Under the pieces are notes generated by a model. It was not told where the DNA came from and did not search any database. It worked only from the letters and a program-made list of their open reading frames with translations. This document shows, one piece after another, positions 44,330 through 53,400 of a stretch of 64,000 nt of DNA (the stretch's first letter is position 1; the number at the start of each line of letters is the position of its first letter). Where the stretch lies: the NCBI RefSeq assembly GCF_002893095.1, contig NZ_PKQQ01000009.1, positions 1-64,000 of the forward strand, in the 5' to 3' direction. The position numbers and the translations under genes are program-made. This DNA is from Stenotrophomonas sp. VV52 (GTDB taxonomy: Bacteria; Pseudomonadota; Gammaproteobacteria; Xanthomonadales; Xanthomonadaceae).

Positions 44330-45433
44330 TCAACGGGGCGATGCGTCCAACGCCAGCGGTCGCACCACCTGCACCAATGTCATCAAGGTCTTGCCCGGCT
44401 CTTCCCACGGCATCATGTGCGCCGAATGCTCGAACCACACGCCCTGCTTGAAGGGGGCCTGCACGTTCTTCAACCAGCGGTCGGTGGGCGCGGACGGCGT
44501 CGTGTAATCGTGGCGGCCCATGAACATCACCACCGGGATCGGGAAGCGGGTGACCGGGTTGAAGTCCACCTTCAGCATCTGCGGCAGCAACGGTCCCAGT
44601 GACAGCACGCTGCCCTTGTCGATGTTGCAGCGATCGGCGTCGGTGTAGTCGGGTGACAGCTTCGCGGCACCGAAGAAGTACTTCGAATCATCGCGGTAGG
44701 CGGTGAGCCCGCCGTAGTACTGCGGCCAGGTGCGCGCGGTGATGATGCGCTCGCGCGTGATCGGGGTGTTGCCCGGATACGGCGCGATGGCTTCCAGCTC
44801 CGCCACGGCCTTGCTGTTTCCGTGTGCTTTCGCCTGTGCCAATCCGTAGTCGAAGCTTATCTTCTCGTTCTCCACCTGGTTGATGATCTGGCCGATGCCC
44901 ACGTAGGCATGGAACAGGTCCGGCCGCTTCATGGCCGCCTGCATTGCGACGATGGTCCCCCAGCTGTGCGCCATCAGGATCACCTTGCGCTGGCCGAGGT
45001 GGGTGCGCAGGTGTTCAGCCACTTCGATGGCGTCATCGACGTAACGTTCGATGGTCAGGGTCGGTGCGACCTGCTCCGGCGGCGCTTCGGCATAGGTTTT
45101 ACCCGCACCGCGCTGGTCCCAGTCGACCACCGTGAAGTACTCCTCCAACGGCCGCTGGAACTGCCACATGCTCGGCGTGACCGGGCTGGCGGGTCCACCG
45201 TGCACGAACAGGATGACCGGGTTGGCGCGGTCGTCACCGCGGATGGTGAGCCATTGGCGAACGCCGCCAATGGGCGTGGCGTAATGCTCCTGGATGCCGT
45301 TGGGCGTGGTGATCCGCTGCAGGTCGCGCACCACCGCGCGTGCGGGTTCGAGGGCGGCGGTGTCGGGGCAGGATTGGGCGTGGACAGATGCAGCGAGGGA
45401 CAGCAGCAGGGTCAGGCAGACGAGTGTGCGCAT
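44330..45433 (-). CDS. Secreted alpha/beta hydrolase, proline iminopeptidase-like
   Basis: 367 aa from the ATG at 45431-45433, preceded by GGAGGT. Signal peptide MRTLVCLTLLLSLAASVHAQ. The hydrolase fold shows the oxyanion block ILFVHGGPASPVTPSMW, VVDWDQRGAGKTY, the nucleophile elbow MAHSWGTIVA, an acid in FMGRHDYTTPS and the histidine in FEHSAHMMPWEEPG. HGGP and DQRGAGKT are marks of the prolyl iminopeptidase (S33) group, but the secreted form may have another substrate. It ends ten bases from the small-RNA terminator. Confidence 0.85.
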   Translation of the reverse strand: MRTLVCLTLLLSLAASVHAQSCPDTAALEPARAVVRDLQRITTPNGIQEHYATPIGGVRQWLTIRGDDRANPVILFVHGGPASPVTPSMWQFQRPLEEYFTVVDWDQRGAGKTYAEAPPEQVAPTLTIERYVDDAIEVAEHLRTHLGQRKVILMAHSWGTIVAMQAAMKRPDLFHAYVGIGQIINQVENEKISFDYGLAQAKAHGNSKAVAELEAIAPYPGNTPITRERIITARTWPQYYGGLTAYRDDSKYFFGAAKLSPDYTDADRCNIDKGSVLSLGPLLPQMLKVDFNPVTRFPIPVVMFMGRHDYTTPSAPTDRWLKNVQAPFKQGVWFEHSAHMMPWEEPGKTLMTLVQVVRPLALDASPR

Positions 45434-45471
45434 GTAACCTCCGGATGTGCCGGCATCTTGCCACGCGCGAC

Positions 45472-45565
45472 GTAGTGCCGGCCGCCGGCCGGCTCTGCAT
45501 GGACCCGGCAGCATGAGGAGCCGGCCAGCGGCCGGCACAACCGGCGGGCGTAGTGCGCCCGCCGG
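45472..45565. repeat. GTAG-type REP pair followed by a 10-bp perfect hairpin
   Basis: A REP pair (GTAGTGCCGGCCGCCGGCC at 45472 and its inverted partner near 45518-45540) is followed by CCGGCGGGCG / CGCCCGCCGG (45541-45550 and 45556-45565) around TAGTG. It lies between the histidine kinase stop and the hydrolase start. The last hairpin could end the kinase transcript, although no T-run follows. Confidence 0.7.
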
Positions 45566-45583
45566 AATCCCGTGGTCAATCGA

Positions 45584-47053
45584 TCAACGCGCGGCAGCAG
45601 GCAGCGTGAACACGAACAACGCGCCTTCCCTGCTCTCCATCAACCGTATCTCGCCGCCGTGCAGCTGCAAAATGCGGTGCACGATCAGCAACCCCAGCCC
45701 GCCGCTGTCCGGGCGGTCGCTGCCCAGTGCCGGCGGGGTGTGGAACAGGTCGTCGCGACGCACCGCCGGAATGCCCGGGCCGGTGTCGGCCACGCTGACC
45801 TGGACCTCGCCCTGCACCGCCTGCAGCGTGACCGTAATGCGCCCTCCTTCAGGGGTATGCCGGATCGCGTTGTCGAGCAGGTTGGTGAGCACCCGTTCGA
45901 TCAGGCCCAGGTCGGCGTCCACCGCCGGCAGCCCGGGTGGGATCTCCGCCACCAACGCCTGCCGCCGGGCCTCTGCGGCCAGCTCGAACTTCTGGAACAC
46001 GTCCTGCACCAGATCCGGCAGCGAGAACGCCTGGCGGTCCAGCACCACCCCGCCGTGCTCCAGCCGCGCCAGCTCGAACAGCGCCTGCGCCAGGCGGCCG
46101 ACCTTGTGGCTCTGCGACAGGGCGATGGCCAGGTACCGTTGCCGTTCCTCGGCGCTAAGCGTGGCGTCCTTCAACGCCAGCGTTTCCAGGTAACCGTGCA
46201 GCGACGACAGCGGCGTGCGCAGGTCGTGCGAGATGTTGGCGACCAGCTCGCGCCGCTGCAGGTCCTGCTGGCGCAGCTGCTGCCACTGGTCGTTGAGCCG
46301 CTGGCCCATGTGCCCGAAGCTGTGCTGCAGGATCGCCAGCTCGTCGCGCTCACCGGCGCGCAGCGGGGTGGGCGGTACCGGTTGTGCCGGCGCCGCCGCG
46401 TCCACGTCGAAGGACTGCACGCGCCGGGTCAGCAGGCGCAGCGGGCGGGTGACCCACCGGAACGCCACCGCGCCGGCCAGCAGCCCGATCACCGCCACGA
46501 TCGCCAGCGACCACAGCGTGGTACGCAGGCTCGCATTGGCCGCGATGTTGGCCGCCAGCGCCTCGCGCTGCTCGCCCACCAGCACCACGTAGATGTAACC
46601 GGCCTGGCGCCCCTGCACGAACAGCGGTGCGGCGTTGAACACCTTGCGGCCGGTTTCACTGCGTGGGTCGTCGCCGAGGATGGGTAGCGGCTCGTCACGC
46701 AGCAGCGCCTGCACCGGTGCCAGGTCCACGCGGTCGCGCTTGAGGTGGCCGCTGGGCGCGTCGTGGCCGAGGATGCGGCCCTGGTCGTCGAGCAGGTACA
46801 CCTCCACGCTGGGGTTCACCGCCATCAGCTTGCCGAACAGCGCGCGCACTTCGCCGCTGCGCATGCCGCCGCCGTCCATCAGTTCGCCGCTGCGTGCGAT
46901 GTGTTCGGCCAGCCCGCGCGAGAGCCGCTGCACGGTTTCCTGCTCGTGCACGCGGGTGCTGCGCATCTGGATCGCCATCAACGCGCCGCAGCACACCAGC
47001 AGCAGCGCGAAGAACGCCACCGACAGGCGCTGGGAAAGACTCAGGCGGATCAT
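45584..47053 (-). CDS. Two-component sensor histidine kinase
   Basis: 489-aa membrane kinase from the ATG at 47051-47053. TM1 is at about residues 8-28. A periplasmic sensor of about 130 residues follows (VYLLDDQGRILGHDAPSG, GYIYVVLVG), then TM2 near 165-187, a HAMP linker (RWVTRPLRLLTRRV), and an HisKA domain with the phosphorylated His in NISHDLRTPLSSLHGYLE. The HATPase domain has NLLDNAIRHTPEG, DTGPGIP and GGLGLLIVHRILQLHGG. The start overlaps the regulator stop (ATGA). It is divergent from msrB-dipZ-msrA, which it may control in response to envelope stress; this is inference. Confidence 0.92.
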   Translation of the reverse strand: MIRLSLSQRLSVAFFALLLVCCGALMAIQMRSTRVHEQETVQRLSRGLAEHIARSGELMDGGGMRSGEVRALFGKLMAVNPSVEVYLLDDQGRILGHDAPSGHLKRDRVDLAPVQALLRDEPLPILGDDPRSETGRKVFNAAPLFVQGRQAGYIYVVLVGEQREALAANIAANASLRTTLWSLAIVAVIGLLAGAVAFRWVTRPLRLLTRRVQSFDVDAAAPAQPVPPTPLRAGERDELAILQHSFGHMGQRLNDQWQQLRQQDLQRRELVANISHDLRTPLSSLHGYLETLALKDATLSAEERQRYLAIALSQSHKVGRLAQALFELARLEHGGVVLDRQAFSLPDLVQDVFQKFELAAEARRQALVAEIPPGLPAVDADLGLIERVLTNLLDNAIRHTPEGGRITVTLQAVQGEVQVSVADTGPGIPAVRRDDLFHTPPALGSDRPDSGGLGLLIVHRILQLHGGEIRLMESREGALFVFTLPAAAR

Positions 47054-47772
47054 GCCGACGCCGCCTCGTTGCCGTCGACCAGCTTGTAACCGCGACCCCA
47101 CACCGTCTGGATGCGCTGCGGCGAGGCCGGGTCGCGTTCGATCTTGTTGCGCAGCCGGTTGATGTGGGTGTTCACGGTGTGCTCGTAGCCGTCGTGCTGG
47201 TAGCCCCAGACCTGGTTGAGCAGGTCCATGCGCGAAAACACCTGCCCGGGATGGCGGGCGAAGAAGTACAGCAGGTCGAATTCGCGCGGGGTCAGCTCCA
47301 GCGCGCGTCCTTCCACCTGCGCGGTGCGCGCAACCGGGTCGATGCGCAGCCCGGCCACCGCCAGTTCACCGGCGTCGATGCGCGCGTTCTGCGCCATCGC
47401 CTCGACCCGGCGCAGCAGCGCCTTCACCCGCGCCACCAGCTCCAGCATCGAGAACGGCTTGGCCAGGTAGTCGTCCGCGCCCAGCTCCAGGCCGAGGATG
47501 CGGTGCACTTCGCTGGCGCGGGCGCTGGTGATGATGATCGGGGTGTAGCGGGCCATGCCGCGTGCGCGCCGGCAGATCTCCAGCCCGTCCACGCCGGGCA
47601 GCATCAGGTCCAGCACCAGCGCGCTCCACGGCTGCGCTTCGAGCAGGGCCAGGCCCTCGTCGCCGGTGGCGGCGTGGGTGACCTCATAGCCCTCGTCGCG
47701 CAGGTGCATGCGCAGCAGGTTGGCGATGTGGACATCGTCCTCGACGATCAGGACCTGTTTTGCACTGCTCAT
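47050..47772 (-). CDS. OmpR-family response regulator
   Basis: 240 aa from the ATG at 47770-47772 (a GTG two codons earlier is possible). The receiver has VLIVEDDVHIANLL (acidic pocket), the phosphoacceptor Asp in ALVLDLMLPGVDGLE, the Thr/Ser switch in IIITSARAS and Lys in DDYLAKPFSMLEL. The winged-helix DNA-binding domain is marked by LTPREFDLLYFFARHPGQVFSR and HTVNTHINRLRNKIE. Coupled to the kinase gene; 147 bases separate it from the divergent msrB. Confidence 0.94.
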   Translation of the reverse strand: MSSAKQVLIVEDDVHIANLLRMHLRDEGYEVTHAATGDEGLALLEAQPWSALVLDLMLPGVDGLEICRRARGMARYTPIIITSARASEVHRILGLELGADDYLAKPFSMLELVARVKALLRRVEAMAQNARIDAGELAVAGLRIDPVARTAQVEGRALELTPREFDLLYFFARHPGQVFSRMDLLNQVWGYQHDGYEHTVNTHINRLRNKIERDPASPQRIQTVWGRGYKLVDGNEAASA

Positions 47773-47919
47773 CGGCACGCGGGGGAGTGGCGGGAAGGTA
47801 GCCGCATTGTGGTCGGATCCGGACCTGAATGTGTCACGGAAAATTTAACCCTGCGTGAGGATTCGTTGATCGGCCGGGGCGCAGCATGGCCCCATCGTAT
47901 CCAGAGCTGGAGATCGGCC

Positions 47920-48459
47920 ATGCAGTTCACCCGCCGCAAAGTGCTTGGCGTGGGCGCCCTGGGCGCCGCCGCCGGGCTGTTCGGGCTCACCGCCTGCAGC
48001 GCCAGCGCCCCGGCCGCTCCGGTGGCCTCGCGCCGCTTTGAAGTGATGCGCACCGACGCGCAATGGCGCGAGCAGCTCACGCCTGCGCAGTATTCGGTGC
48101 TGCGCCGGCAGAGCACCGAGCGCCCCTTCAGCAGCCCGCTCAACAAGGAACACCGGCTCGGTACGTTCGCCTGTGCCGGATGCGGGCTGGCGCTGTTCTC
48201 CTCCTCCACCAAGTTCGACAGCGGCACCGGCTGGCCGAGCTTCTGGGCGCCGCTGCACAACGCGGTGGCCGAGGACCGCGACACCACGCTGGGCATGGTC
48301 CGGGTGGAGGCGCACTGCCGGCGCTGTGGTGGGCACCTGGGCCATGTATTCGACGACGGCCCGCGCCCGACCGGCCTGCGCTACTGCATGAACGGGGTGG
48401 CGATGAACTTCGTCGCCGCTGACGACGAGACACGGGTGCGGATTTCCAACCGCACGTAG
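47920..48459 (+). CDS. msrB: Periplasmic peptide-methionine (R)-S-oxide reductase, Tat lipoprotein
   Basis: Repairs methionine-R-sulfoxide in proteins. 179 aa with a twin-arginine signal FTRRKVLGVGALG and a lipobox-like FGLTAC, so probably an exported lipoprotein. The MsrB domain has zinc-site CAGC and CRRC pairs, SGTGWPSFW, GHLGHVFDDGP, and the catalytic RYCMNG (Cys156). Electrons probably come from the thioredoxin-like part of DipZ, encoded next. Its TAG stop is formed by the GTAG head of a REP element. Confidence 0.93.
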   Translation: MQFTRRKVLGVGALGAAAGLFGLTACSASAPAAPVASRRFEVMRTDAQWREQLTPAQYSVLRRQSTERPFSSPLNKEHRLGTFACAGCGLALFSSSTKFDSGTGWPSFWAPLHNAVAEDRDTTLGMVRVEAHCRRCGGHLGHVFDDGPRPTGLRYCMNGVAMNFVAADDETRVRISNRT

Positions 48460-48494
48460 CGCCGGCGAAGCAGCCGGGCAGAGCCCGGCTCTAC
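48456..48494. repeat. GTAG-type REP whose head forms the msrB stop codon
   Basis: GTAGCGCCGGCG, then GCCGGGCAGAGCCCGGC and CTAC. The TAG of the leading GTAG is the msrB stop at 48457-48459. It sits in the 75 bases before dipZ. Confidence 0.7.
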
Positions 48495-48534
48495 CTCGGG
48501 GATTCGCGATCCATCCGTTTATAAGGACTCACTG

Positions 48535-50313
48535 ATGTTTCTGCTTGTTCTTGCCTATCTTGGCGGCGTACTGACCATCCTCAGCCCGTGCATCCTGCCG
48601 GTGCTGCCGTTCGTGTTCGCGCGCTCGGACCGCCCGTTCCTGCGCAGCGGGCTGCCGCTGCTGGTCGGCATGGCGCTGATGTTCGCGGTGGTGGCCAGCC
48701 TGGCGGCCGTGGGCAGCCAGTGGGTGGCGCAGGCCAACCAGGTCGGGCGCTGGATCGCGCTGGTGGTGATGGCGCTGTTCGCGCTGGCGCTGCTGTGGCC
48801 CACCCTGGCCGACCGCATGCTCTCCCCGTTCCAGCGGCTGGGCGCGCGCCTGAGTGCGTCGGCCGACAAGGCCAGCGACGCCGGTCGTGGCGGGGTGGGC
48901 ACCTCCCTGCTGATCGGCGTGGCCACCGGGCTGCTGTGGGCGCCGTGCGCCGGGCCCATCCTAGGCCTGATCCTGACCGGCGCGGCGCTGCAGGGCGCCA
49001 GCGTGGGCACCAGCGGCCTACTGCTGGCCTACGCGCTGGGCGCGGCGACCTCGCTGGCGCTGGCGATCTGGATCGGTGGGCGGGTGTTCACCGCGCTCAA
49101 GCAGCGCCTGGGCGCCGGTGAGTGGATCCGCCGCGGTCTGGGCGTGGCCGCGTTGCTGGCGGTGGTCGCCATCGCGATGGGCTGGGATACCGGCGTGTTG
49201 ACCCGTCTTTCCACGGTCAGCACTGCAAAGCTGGAGCAGGGCCTGCTCGACACCCTGCCCGGCCAGACCCCGCAGGCCGGCCCGGCGATGATGATGCGTG
49301 CTGCCGATGCATCAGACGGTGCACCGCTGCCGGTGGAAGGCACGCTGCCCTCGCTGGCCGGTGCCACCGGCTGGCTCAACAGCCCGCCGCTGAGCGCCGA
49401 AGGTCTGCGTGGCAAGGTGGTGCTGGTCGATTTCTGGACCTATTCCTGCATCAACTGCCTGCGCGCCCTGCCCTACGTGCGCGAATGGGAACAGCGCTAC
49501 CGCGACCAGGGCCTGGTGGTGATCGGCGTGCACGCGCCGGAGTTCGCCTTCGAACGCAACCTGCGCAACGTGATGGGCGCGGTGGACGAGTTGAAGATCA
49601 CCTACCCGGTAGCGATCGACAACGACTTTGCGATCTGGCGCGGTTTCAACAACCGCTACTGGCCGGCGCATTACTTCATCGACGGCAAGGGCCAGGTCCG
49701 CGCGCACCATTTCGGCGAAGGCAACTACAAACAGTCCGAGCAGATCATCCGCCAGCTGCTGCGCGAGAACGGCGCCACCCTGCCCGACGAACCGGCGCAG
49801 GCCATGGCCATGGCGGCCGCAGCCCCGCGTGAAGGCGTGGAGCGGCAGGCCGACATGCGCAACCTGAAGTCGCCGGAAACTTACCTGGGCCATGCGCGTG
49901 CGGAGAACTTCGCTTCGCCGGGCGGCCAGCGCAATGACCAGGCCGCGGATTACACGGTGCCGCCGTCGCTGGCCCTGAACCAGTGGGCGCTGGCCGGGAA
50001 CTGGACGGTGGGCGACGAGGATGCGCAGCTGCAGCGCGCCGGCGGGCGCATCGCATTCCGCTTCCACGCGCGTGACCTGCACCTGGTGCTGGCGCCCGGC
50101 GAGGACGGCAAGCCGGTGCGCTACCGGGTGCGCGTGGATGGCCAGGCGCCGGGGGCGGCCGCCGGTGGCGACGTCGATGCCGATGGCGGCGGCGTGGTGA
50201 AGGAACACCGTCTGTACCAGTTGATCCGCCAGGACGGCGATGTCGGCGAACGCACCTTCGAGATCGAGTTCCTTGACCCCGGCGTGCACGCCTACGCCTT
50301 TACCTTTGGTTGA
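48535..50313 (+). CDS. dipZ: DipZ-type thiol-disulfide carrier: CcdA membrane domain + thioredoxin domain + C-terminal domain
   Basis: 592 aa. Residues 1-225 form a CcdA-like membrane domain with the Cys-Pro motifs SPCILPVLP and WAPCAGPILG. Residues about 270-430 are a TlpA-like thioredoxin domain with the redox pair CINC at 305-308 in DFWTYSCINCLRALPY. The last 150 residues (YLGHARAENFASPGGQ, FAFTFG-like end) match the DipZ C-terminal carbohydrate-binding-like domain. It probably moves electrons from cytosolic thioredoxin to the periplasm to recycle MsrB and MsrA, between which it is encoded. Confidence 0.92.
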   Translation: MFLLVLAYLGGVLTILSPCILPVLPFVFARSDRPFLRSGLPLLVGMALMFAVVASLAAVGSQWVAQANQVGRWIALVVMALFALALLWPTLADRMLSPFQRLGARLSASADKASDAGRGGVGTSLLIGVATGLLWAPCAGPILGLILTGAALQGASVGTSGLLLAYALGAATSLALAIWIGGRVFTALKQRLGAGEWIRRGLGVAALLAVVAIAMGWDTGVLTRLSTVSTAKLEQGLLDTLPGQTPQAGPAMMMRAADASDGAPLPVEGTLPSLAGATGWLNSPPLSAEGLRGKVVLVDFWTYSCINCLRALPYVREWEQRYRDQGLVVIGVHAPEFAFERNLRNVMGAVDELKITYPVAIDNDFAIWRGFNNRYWPAHYFIDGKGQVRAHHFGEGNYKQSEQIIRQLLRENGATLPDEPAQAMAMAAAAPREGVERQADMRNLKSPETYLGHARAENFASPGGQRNDQAADYTVPPSLALNQWALAGNWTVGDEDAQLQRAGGRIAFRFHARDLHLVLAPGEDGKPVRYRVRVDGQAPGAAAGGDVDADGGGVVKEHRLYQLIRQDGDVGERTFEIEFLDPGVHAYAFTFG

Positions 50314-50327
50314 ACCGGGAGAGACCC

Positions 50328-51065
50328 ATGCGACTTTCCGTAGACAAACTGGTGGCCGGTGGCATCGCCGCCGTGATCGCCACGCTTACTGTCACCGCCG
50401 TGGTGAGCCTGGATCGTCCTGCGTATGCCGCGGGCGCCGAAAAGGTGGTGGCGGTGCCGGCGCCGAGCGGCGCAGCGGATCTGAAGCTGCCGGGCAAACG
50501 TGCCCAGGTGGTGTTCGCCGGCGGCTGCTTCTGGGGCGTGCAGGGCGTGTTCCAGCACATCAAGGGCGTGGACAATGCGGTCTCCGGCTACATCGGCGGC
50601 AGTCGCGCCGACGCCAACTATGCGCGGGTCAGCGGCGGCGGTACCGGTCATGCCGAGGCGGTGCAGGTGACCTACGACCCCAGCCAGGTGAGCTACGGCC
50701 AGTTGATGCAGGTGTTCTTCTCGGTGGTGCACGACCCCACCCAGCTCAACCGCCAGGGCCCGGACCGTGGCACCCAGTACCGCTCGGCGGTGTACGCCGA
50801 CGATGCCGCGCAGCGCGATGCCACCAAGGCGTATATCGCGCAACTGCAGCAGGCGCGTGCGTATGCGGCGCCGGTGGTGACCACGGTCGATGGCGGCAAG
50901 CCGTTCCAGGCCGCCGAGGGCTACCACCAGAACTACCTCACCCTGCACCCGGAATCCCTGTACATCCGCATCAACGACCAGCCCAAGGTGGCGGCATTGC
51001 AGCGCATGTACCCGCAGCTGTACCGCGAGAAGCCGCGGCTGGCGTCGACGCTGTCGGTGCGCTGA
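50328..51065 (+). CDS. msrA: Periplasmic peptide-methionine (S)-S-oxide reductase
   Basis: 245 aa from the ATG at 50328 with GGGAGAG upstream. An N-terminal hydrophobic segment (residues 9-28) ending before AYAAGA acts as signal or anchor. The MsrA core has the catalytic GGCFWG (Cys67), SGYIGGSRADANYARVSGGGTGHAEAV, YDPSQVSYGQLMQVFF, DRGTQYRS and EGYHQNYL. With MsrB and DipZ it forms a three-gene periplasmic methionine-repair set; both stereoisomers are covered. Confidence 0.94.
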   Translation: MRLSVDKLVAGGIAAVIATLTVTAVVSLDRPAYAAGAEKVVAVPAPSGAADLKLPGKRAQVVFAGGCFWGVQGVFQHIKGVDNAVSGYIGGSRADANYARVSGGGTGHAEAVQVTYDPSQVSYGQLMQVFFSVVHDPTQLNRQGPDRGTQYRSAVYADDAAQRDATKAYIAQLQQARAYAAPVVTTVDGGKPFQAAEGYHQNYLTLHPESLYIRINDQPKVAALQRMYPQLYREKPRLASTLSVR

Positions 51066-51072
51066 AAGCGGC

Positions 51073-51756
51073 TCAGCTGGCCAGCAGGTGGCTCGCCAGC
51101 TGCGCCGGGTCCGCGCCCGGCGCGTACGGCAGGCGGCCCCAGAACGGCAGCGGCAGGCGCGCGCGCAGCAGGCCTACGTTGTCGTCGATGCGCTCCATCT
51201 GCGGATCCACCTCGTTGGCAATCCATCCGATGCAGGTGGCGCCGCTGGCGGCAATCGCCTGCGCGGTCAGCCGCGCGTGGTTCAGGCAGCCCAGGCGCAG
51301 GCCCACCACCATCACCACCGGCAGCTGCAGCGCGTGTACCAGGTGCGACTGGTCCAGCGTGGTCGACAGCGGCGCCAGCCAGCCGCCCACGCCTTCCACC
51401 ACCACCGTGTCGGCCTGGGCGCGCAGCCGCGCGAAGGCGGCCTCGATCGGCGCCAGCGACAGGGTGACCCCGGCCGCGGCGGCGGCCAGCTCGGGGGCCA
51501 GGGGCAGCGGCAGTGCGTAGGGATTGAGGTCGGCGTAGGCCGGGGTCGGCAGGCTGGCGGCGAGCAGTGCGGTGGCGTCTTCGTTGCGCAGGCCTTCAGC
51601 GGTGTCTTCACAGCCACTGGCGACCGGCTTCATGCCCATCGCGCGATGCCCGCGCTGGCGCAGGGCGTGCAGCAGGGCGCAGCTGCTGAAGGTCTTGCCG
51701 ATGCCGGTGTCGGTGCCGGTGACGTAAAAGGCAGGCGGGAGCGCGGACGGGGACAT
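51073..51756 (-). CDS. bioD: ATP-dependent dethiobiotin synthetase
   Basis: Closes the ureido ring of dethiobiotin in biotin synthesis. The 227-aa protein has the P-loop GTDTGIGKTFSSC near residue 13, MKPVASGCED, VEGVGGWLAPL and GLRLGCLNHARLTAQAI. Convergent with msrA (seven bases apart) and 96 bases from the divergent fRMsr gene. Other bio genes are not in the window. Confidence 0.93.
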   Translation of the reverse strand: MSPSALPPAFYVTGTDTGIGKTFSSCALLHALRQRGHRAMGMKPVASGCEDTAEGLRNEDATALLAASLPTPAYADLNPYALPLPLAPELAAAAAGVTLSLAPIEAAFARLRAQADTVVVEGVGGWLAPLSTTLDQSHLVHALQLPVVMVVGLRLGCLNHARLTAQAIAASGATCIGWIANEVDPQMERIDDNVGLLRARLPLPFWGRLPYAPGADPAQLASHLLAS

Positions 51757-51852
51757 GGCCAGGCCGATGAACAGGGGCCTGCATTATCACCGGCACCGCA
51801 GCGTTCCGCGCCCGGCGGCCCGGTCCCGGGCCCCGCTTGCTAGACTGCGGGC

Positions 51853-52335
51853 ATGTTCGATACCACCACGCTCACCGGCAGCAAGCCGGAACAGTACGGC
51901 CAGCTGCTGGCCCAGGCCCGCGCCTTGGTGCACGGGGAACGCGACCGCATTGCCAATGCCGCCAACCTGTCGGCGCTGGTCTATCACGCCCTGCCGCAGC
52001 TGAACTGGGTGGGCTTCTACTTCTACGACGGCACCGAGCTGGTGGTTGGCCCGTTCCAGGGCCTGCCGGCCTGCGTGCGCATTCCGCTCAGCAAGGGCGT
52101 GTGCGGGGCGGCGGCGACGCAGCGGGTGACCCAGCGCATAGAGGACGTGGATGCGTTCCCGGGCCACATCGCCTGCGATTCGGCATCGCGCTCGGAACTG
52201 GTGGTGCCGCTGTTCACGGGCGACACACTGGTCGGCGTGTTCGACCTGGACAGCCCGGTGCTGTCGCGCTTCGACGCGGACGACCAGGCAGGGCTGGAAG
52301 CGATTGCCGCGGTGTTCGTCGAGGCGCTGGGATGA
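51853..52335 (+). CDS. msrC: Free methionine-(R)-sulfoxide reductase (GAF domain)
   Basis: 160-aa GAF-fold enzyme that reduces free Met-R-sulfoxide in the cytosol. The three conserved cysteines are visible in PACVRIPL, GVCGAAA and HIACDSASRSELVVPL, with the WVGFYFYDG core and VFDLDSP. Together with msrB-dipZ-msrA about 3 kb away, the neighbourhood covers protein and free methionine sulfoxide. The start of the next gene overlaps its stop (ATGA). Confidence 0.9.
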   Translation: MFDTTTLTGSKPEQYGQLLAQARALVHGERDRIANAANLSALVYHALPQLNWVGFYFYDGTELVVGPFQGLPACVRIPLSKGVCGAAATQRVTQRIEDVDAFPGHIACDSASRSELVVPLFTGDTLVGVFDLDSPVLSRFDADDQAGLEAIAAVFVEALG

Positions 52336-52697
52336 GCGCGAAGCTGCGCAACATCGGCCCCAAGAGCGCCGCCTGGCTGCGCCAGGTCGGTCTGCGCACG
52401 GCCGAGGACCTGGCCGCCAGCGGTGCGGTGGGCGCGTTCGTGAAGGTTCGTCGCGCGGGGTTCAAGCCCAGCCTCAACCTGTTGTATTCGCTGGAAGGGG
52501 CGTTGCAGGACTGCCATTGGCAGGAGTTGCCGGAAGCGCGGCGTACTGCGCTGGTGGCGGAGTATGAGGCGATCATTGCCGACAATCCGTTGAAGAAGGC
52601 GCCGCCGGCATCCGGGCCGGTGTATGAGCGGACCGTGGTCAGTGATGACGATGGGGATGATGCGTCGTTTGCTTCAGAGGACGACGAACGGGGTTGA
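52332..52697 (+). CDS. TfoX C-terminal-domain-like protein
   Basis: 121 aa. Residues 1-85 match the TfoX C-terminal helical domain: LRNIGPKSAAWLRQVGL, RTAEDLAASGAVGAFVKVRRAGFKPS (in part), LNLLYSLEGALQDCHWQELP. The tail is acidic (DDDGDDASFASEDDE). The N-terminal Sxy domain of competence regulators is absent, so a role in competence is unproven. Coupled to msrC by ATGA. Confidence 0.82.
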   Translation: MSAKLRNIGPKSAAWLRQVGLRTAEDLAASGAVGAFVKVRRAGFKPSLNLLYSLEGALQDCHWQELPEARRTALVAEYEAIIADNPLKKAPPASGPVYERTVVSDDDGDDASFASEDDERG

Positions 52698-52725
52698 TGT
52701 TGCGTGGGACACGCGTGGCGTGTCG

Positions 52726-53304
52726 CTACGGTTGTTGCAGCTCGAGTAGTTCGCCCCAGAGGTCGTCGCCGTCGCGTTCGATGCGCAGCCGCACGCGGGT
52801 GCCGTGGTCGATGCGCAAGGCCCAGCACATCGCCATCGGCAGGCCGCAGACCTGCGAGAGCACCATGCGCAGCGGGCCGCCATGGCTGACCACCACGGTC
52901 GGCACGGCATCGGGTTCGTCCAGCAGGCGGTGCAGCGCACGCGCGATGCGGCGCTCGAAATGCCCCCAGCTCTCGCCATGCGGCGGCGGGTTGGCATGCG
53001 GGTCCAGGTGGAACGCCGACAGCGCCTGCATCGGCAGCGCATCCAGCGCCTGGCCGTCCCAGTCGCCGAAATCCAGTTCTTCCCATTCCTCGTCTGGCTC
53101 CACGTCCAGGCCACGCGGCCCTGCCAGCGCCTCGGCGGTGCCCACGGCGCGCTGGCGCGGCGAGCACAGCACCCGCTCCCACACGAGGTCGGCATAGCGC
53201 TCGCACAGCGCCCCGGTGCTGCCGGCTTCCAGCGCTGGATCTGTGCGTCCGTCCAGGTGGTCGTCGCGACCGGTGGCGGCGTGCCGGATCAGGTCCAGGA
53301 TCAT
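52726..53304 (-). CDS. Histidine phosphatase family protein (possible alpha-ribazole phosphatase)
   Basis: 192 aa from the ATG at 53302-53304, with a G-rich stretch upstream. The phosphohistidine motif LIRHAATGRDD is at residue 5. CSPRQRAVGTAEAL follows, then WEELDFGDWDGQ with the acid, and VVSHGGPLRMVL with the second histidine. Genes divergent from a B12 riboswitch and btuB often encode CobC, which would fit; sequence alone only gives the phosphoglycerate-mutase-like family. Confidence 0.82.
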   Translation of the reverse strand: MILDLIRHAATGRDDHLDGRTDPALEAGSTGALCERYADLVWERVLCSPRQRAVGTAEALAGPRGLDVEPDEEWEELDFGDWDGQALDALPMQALSAFHLDPHANPPPHGESWGHFERRIARALHRLLDEPDAVPTVVVSHGGPLRMVLSQVCGLPMAMCWALRIDHGTRVRLRIERDGDDLWGELLELQQP

Positions 53305-53400
53305 TGGTGCGGCACCCCCTGCAAAAAGCGAGGCGCATTCTAACCGGTCGCGCCGCTGCACTGGGCCGGGCGCAAAGGTTTGCTCTACACTGCGCGCACT

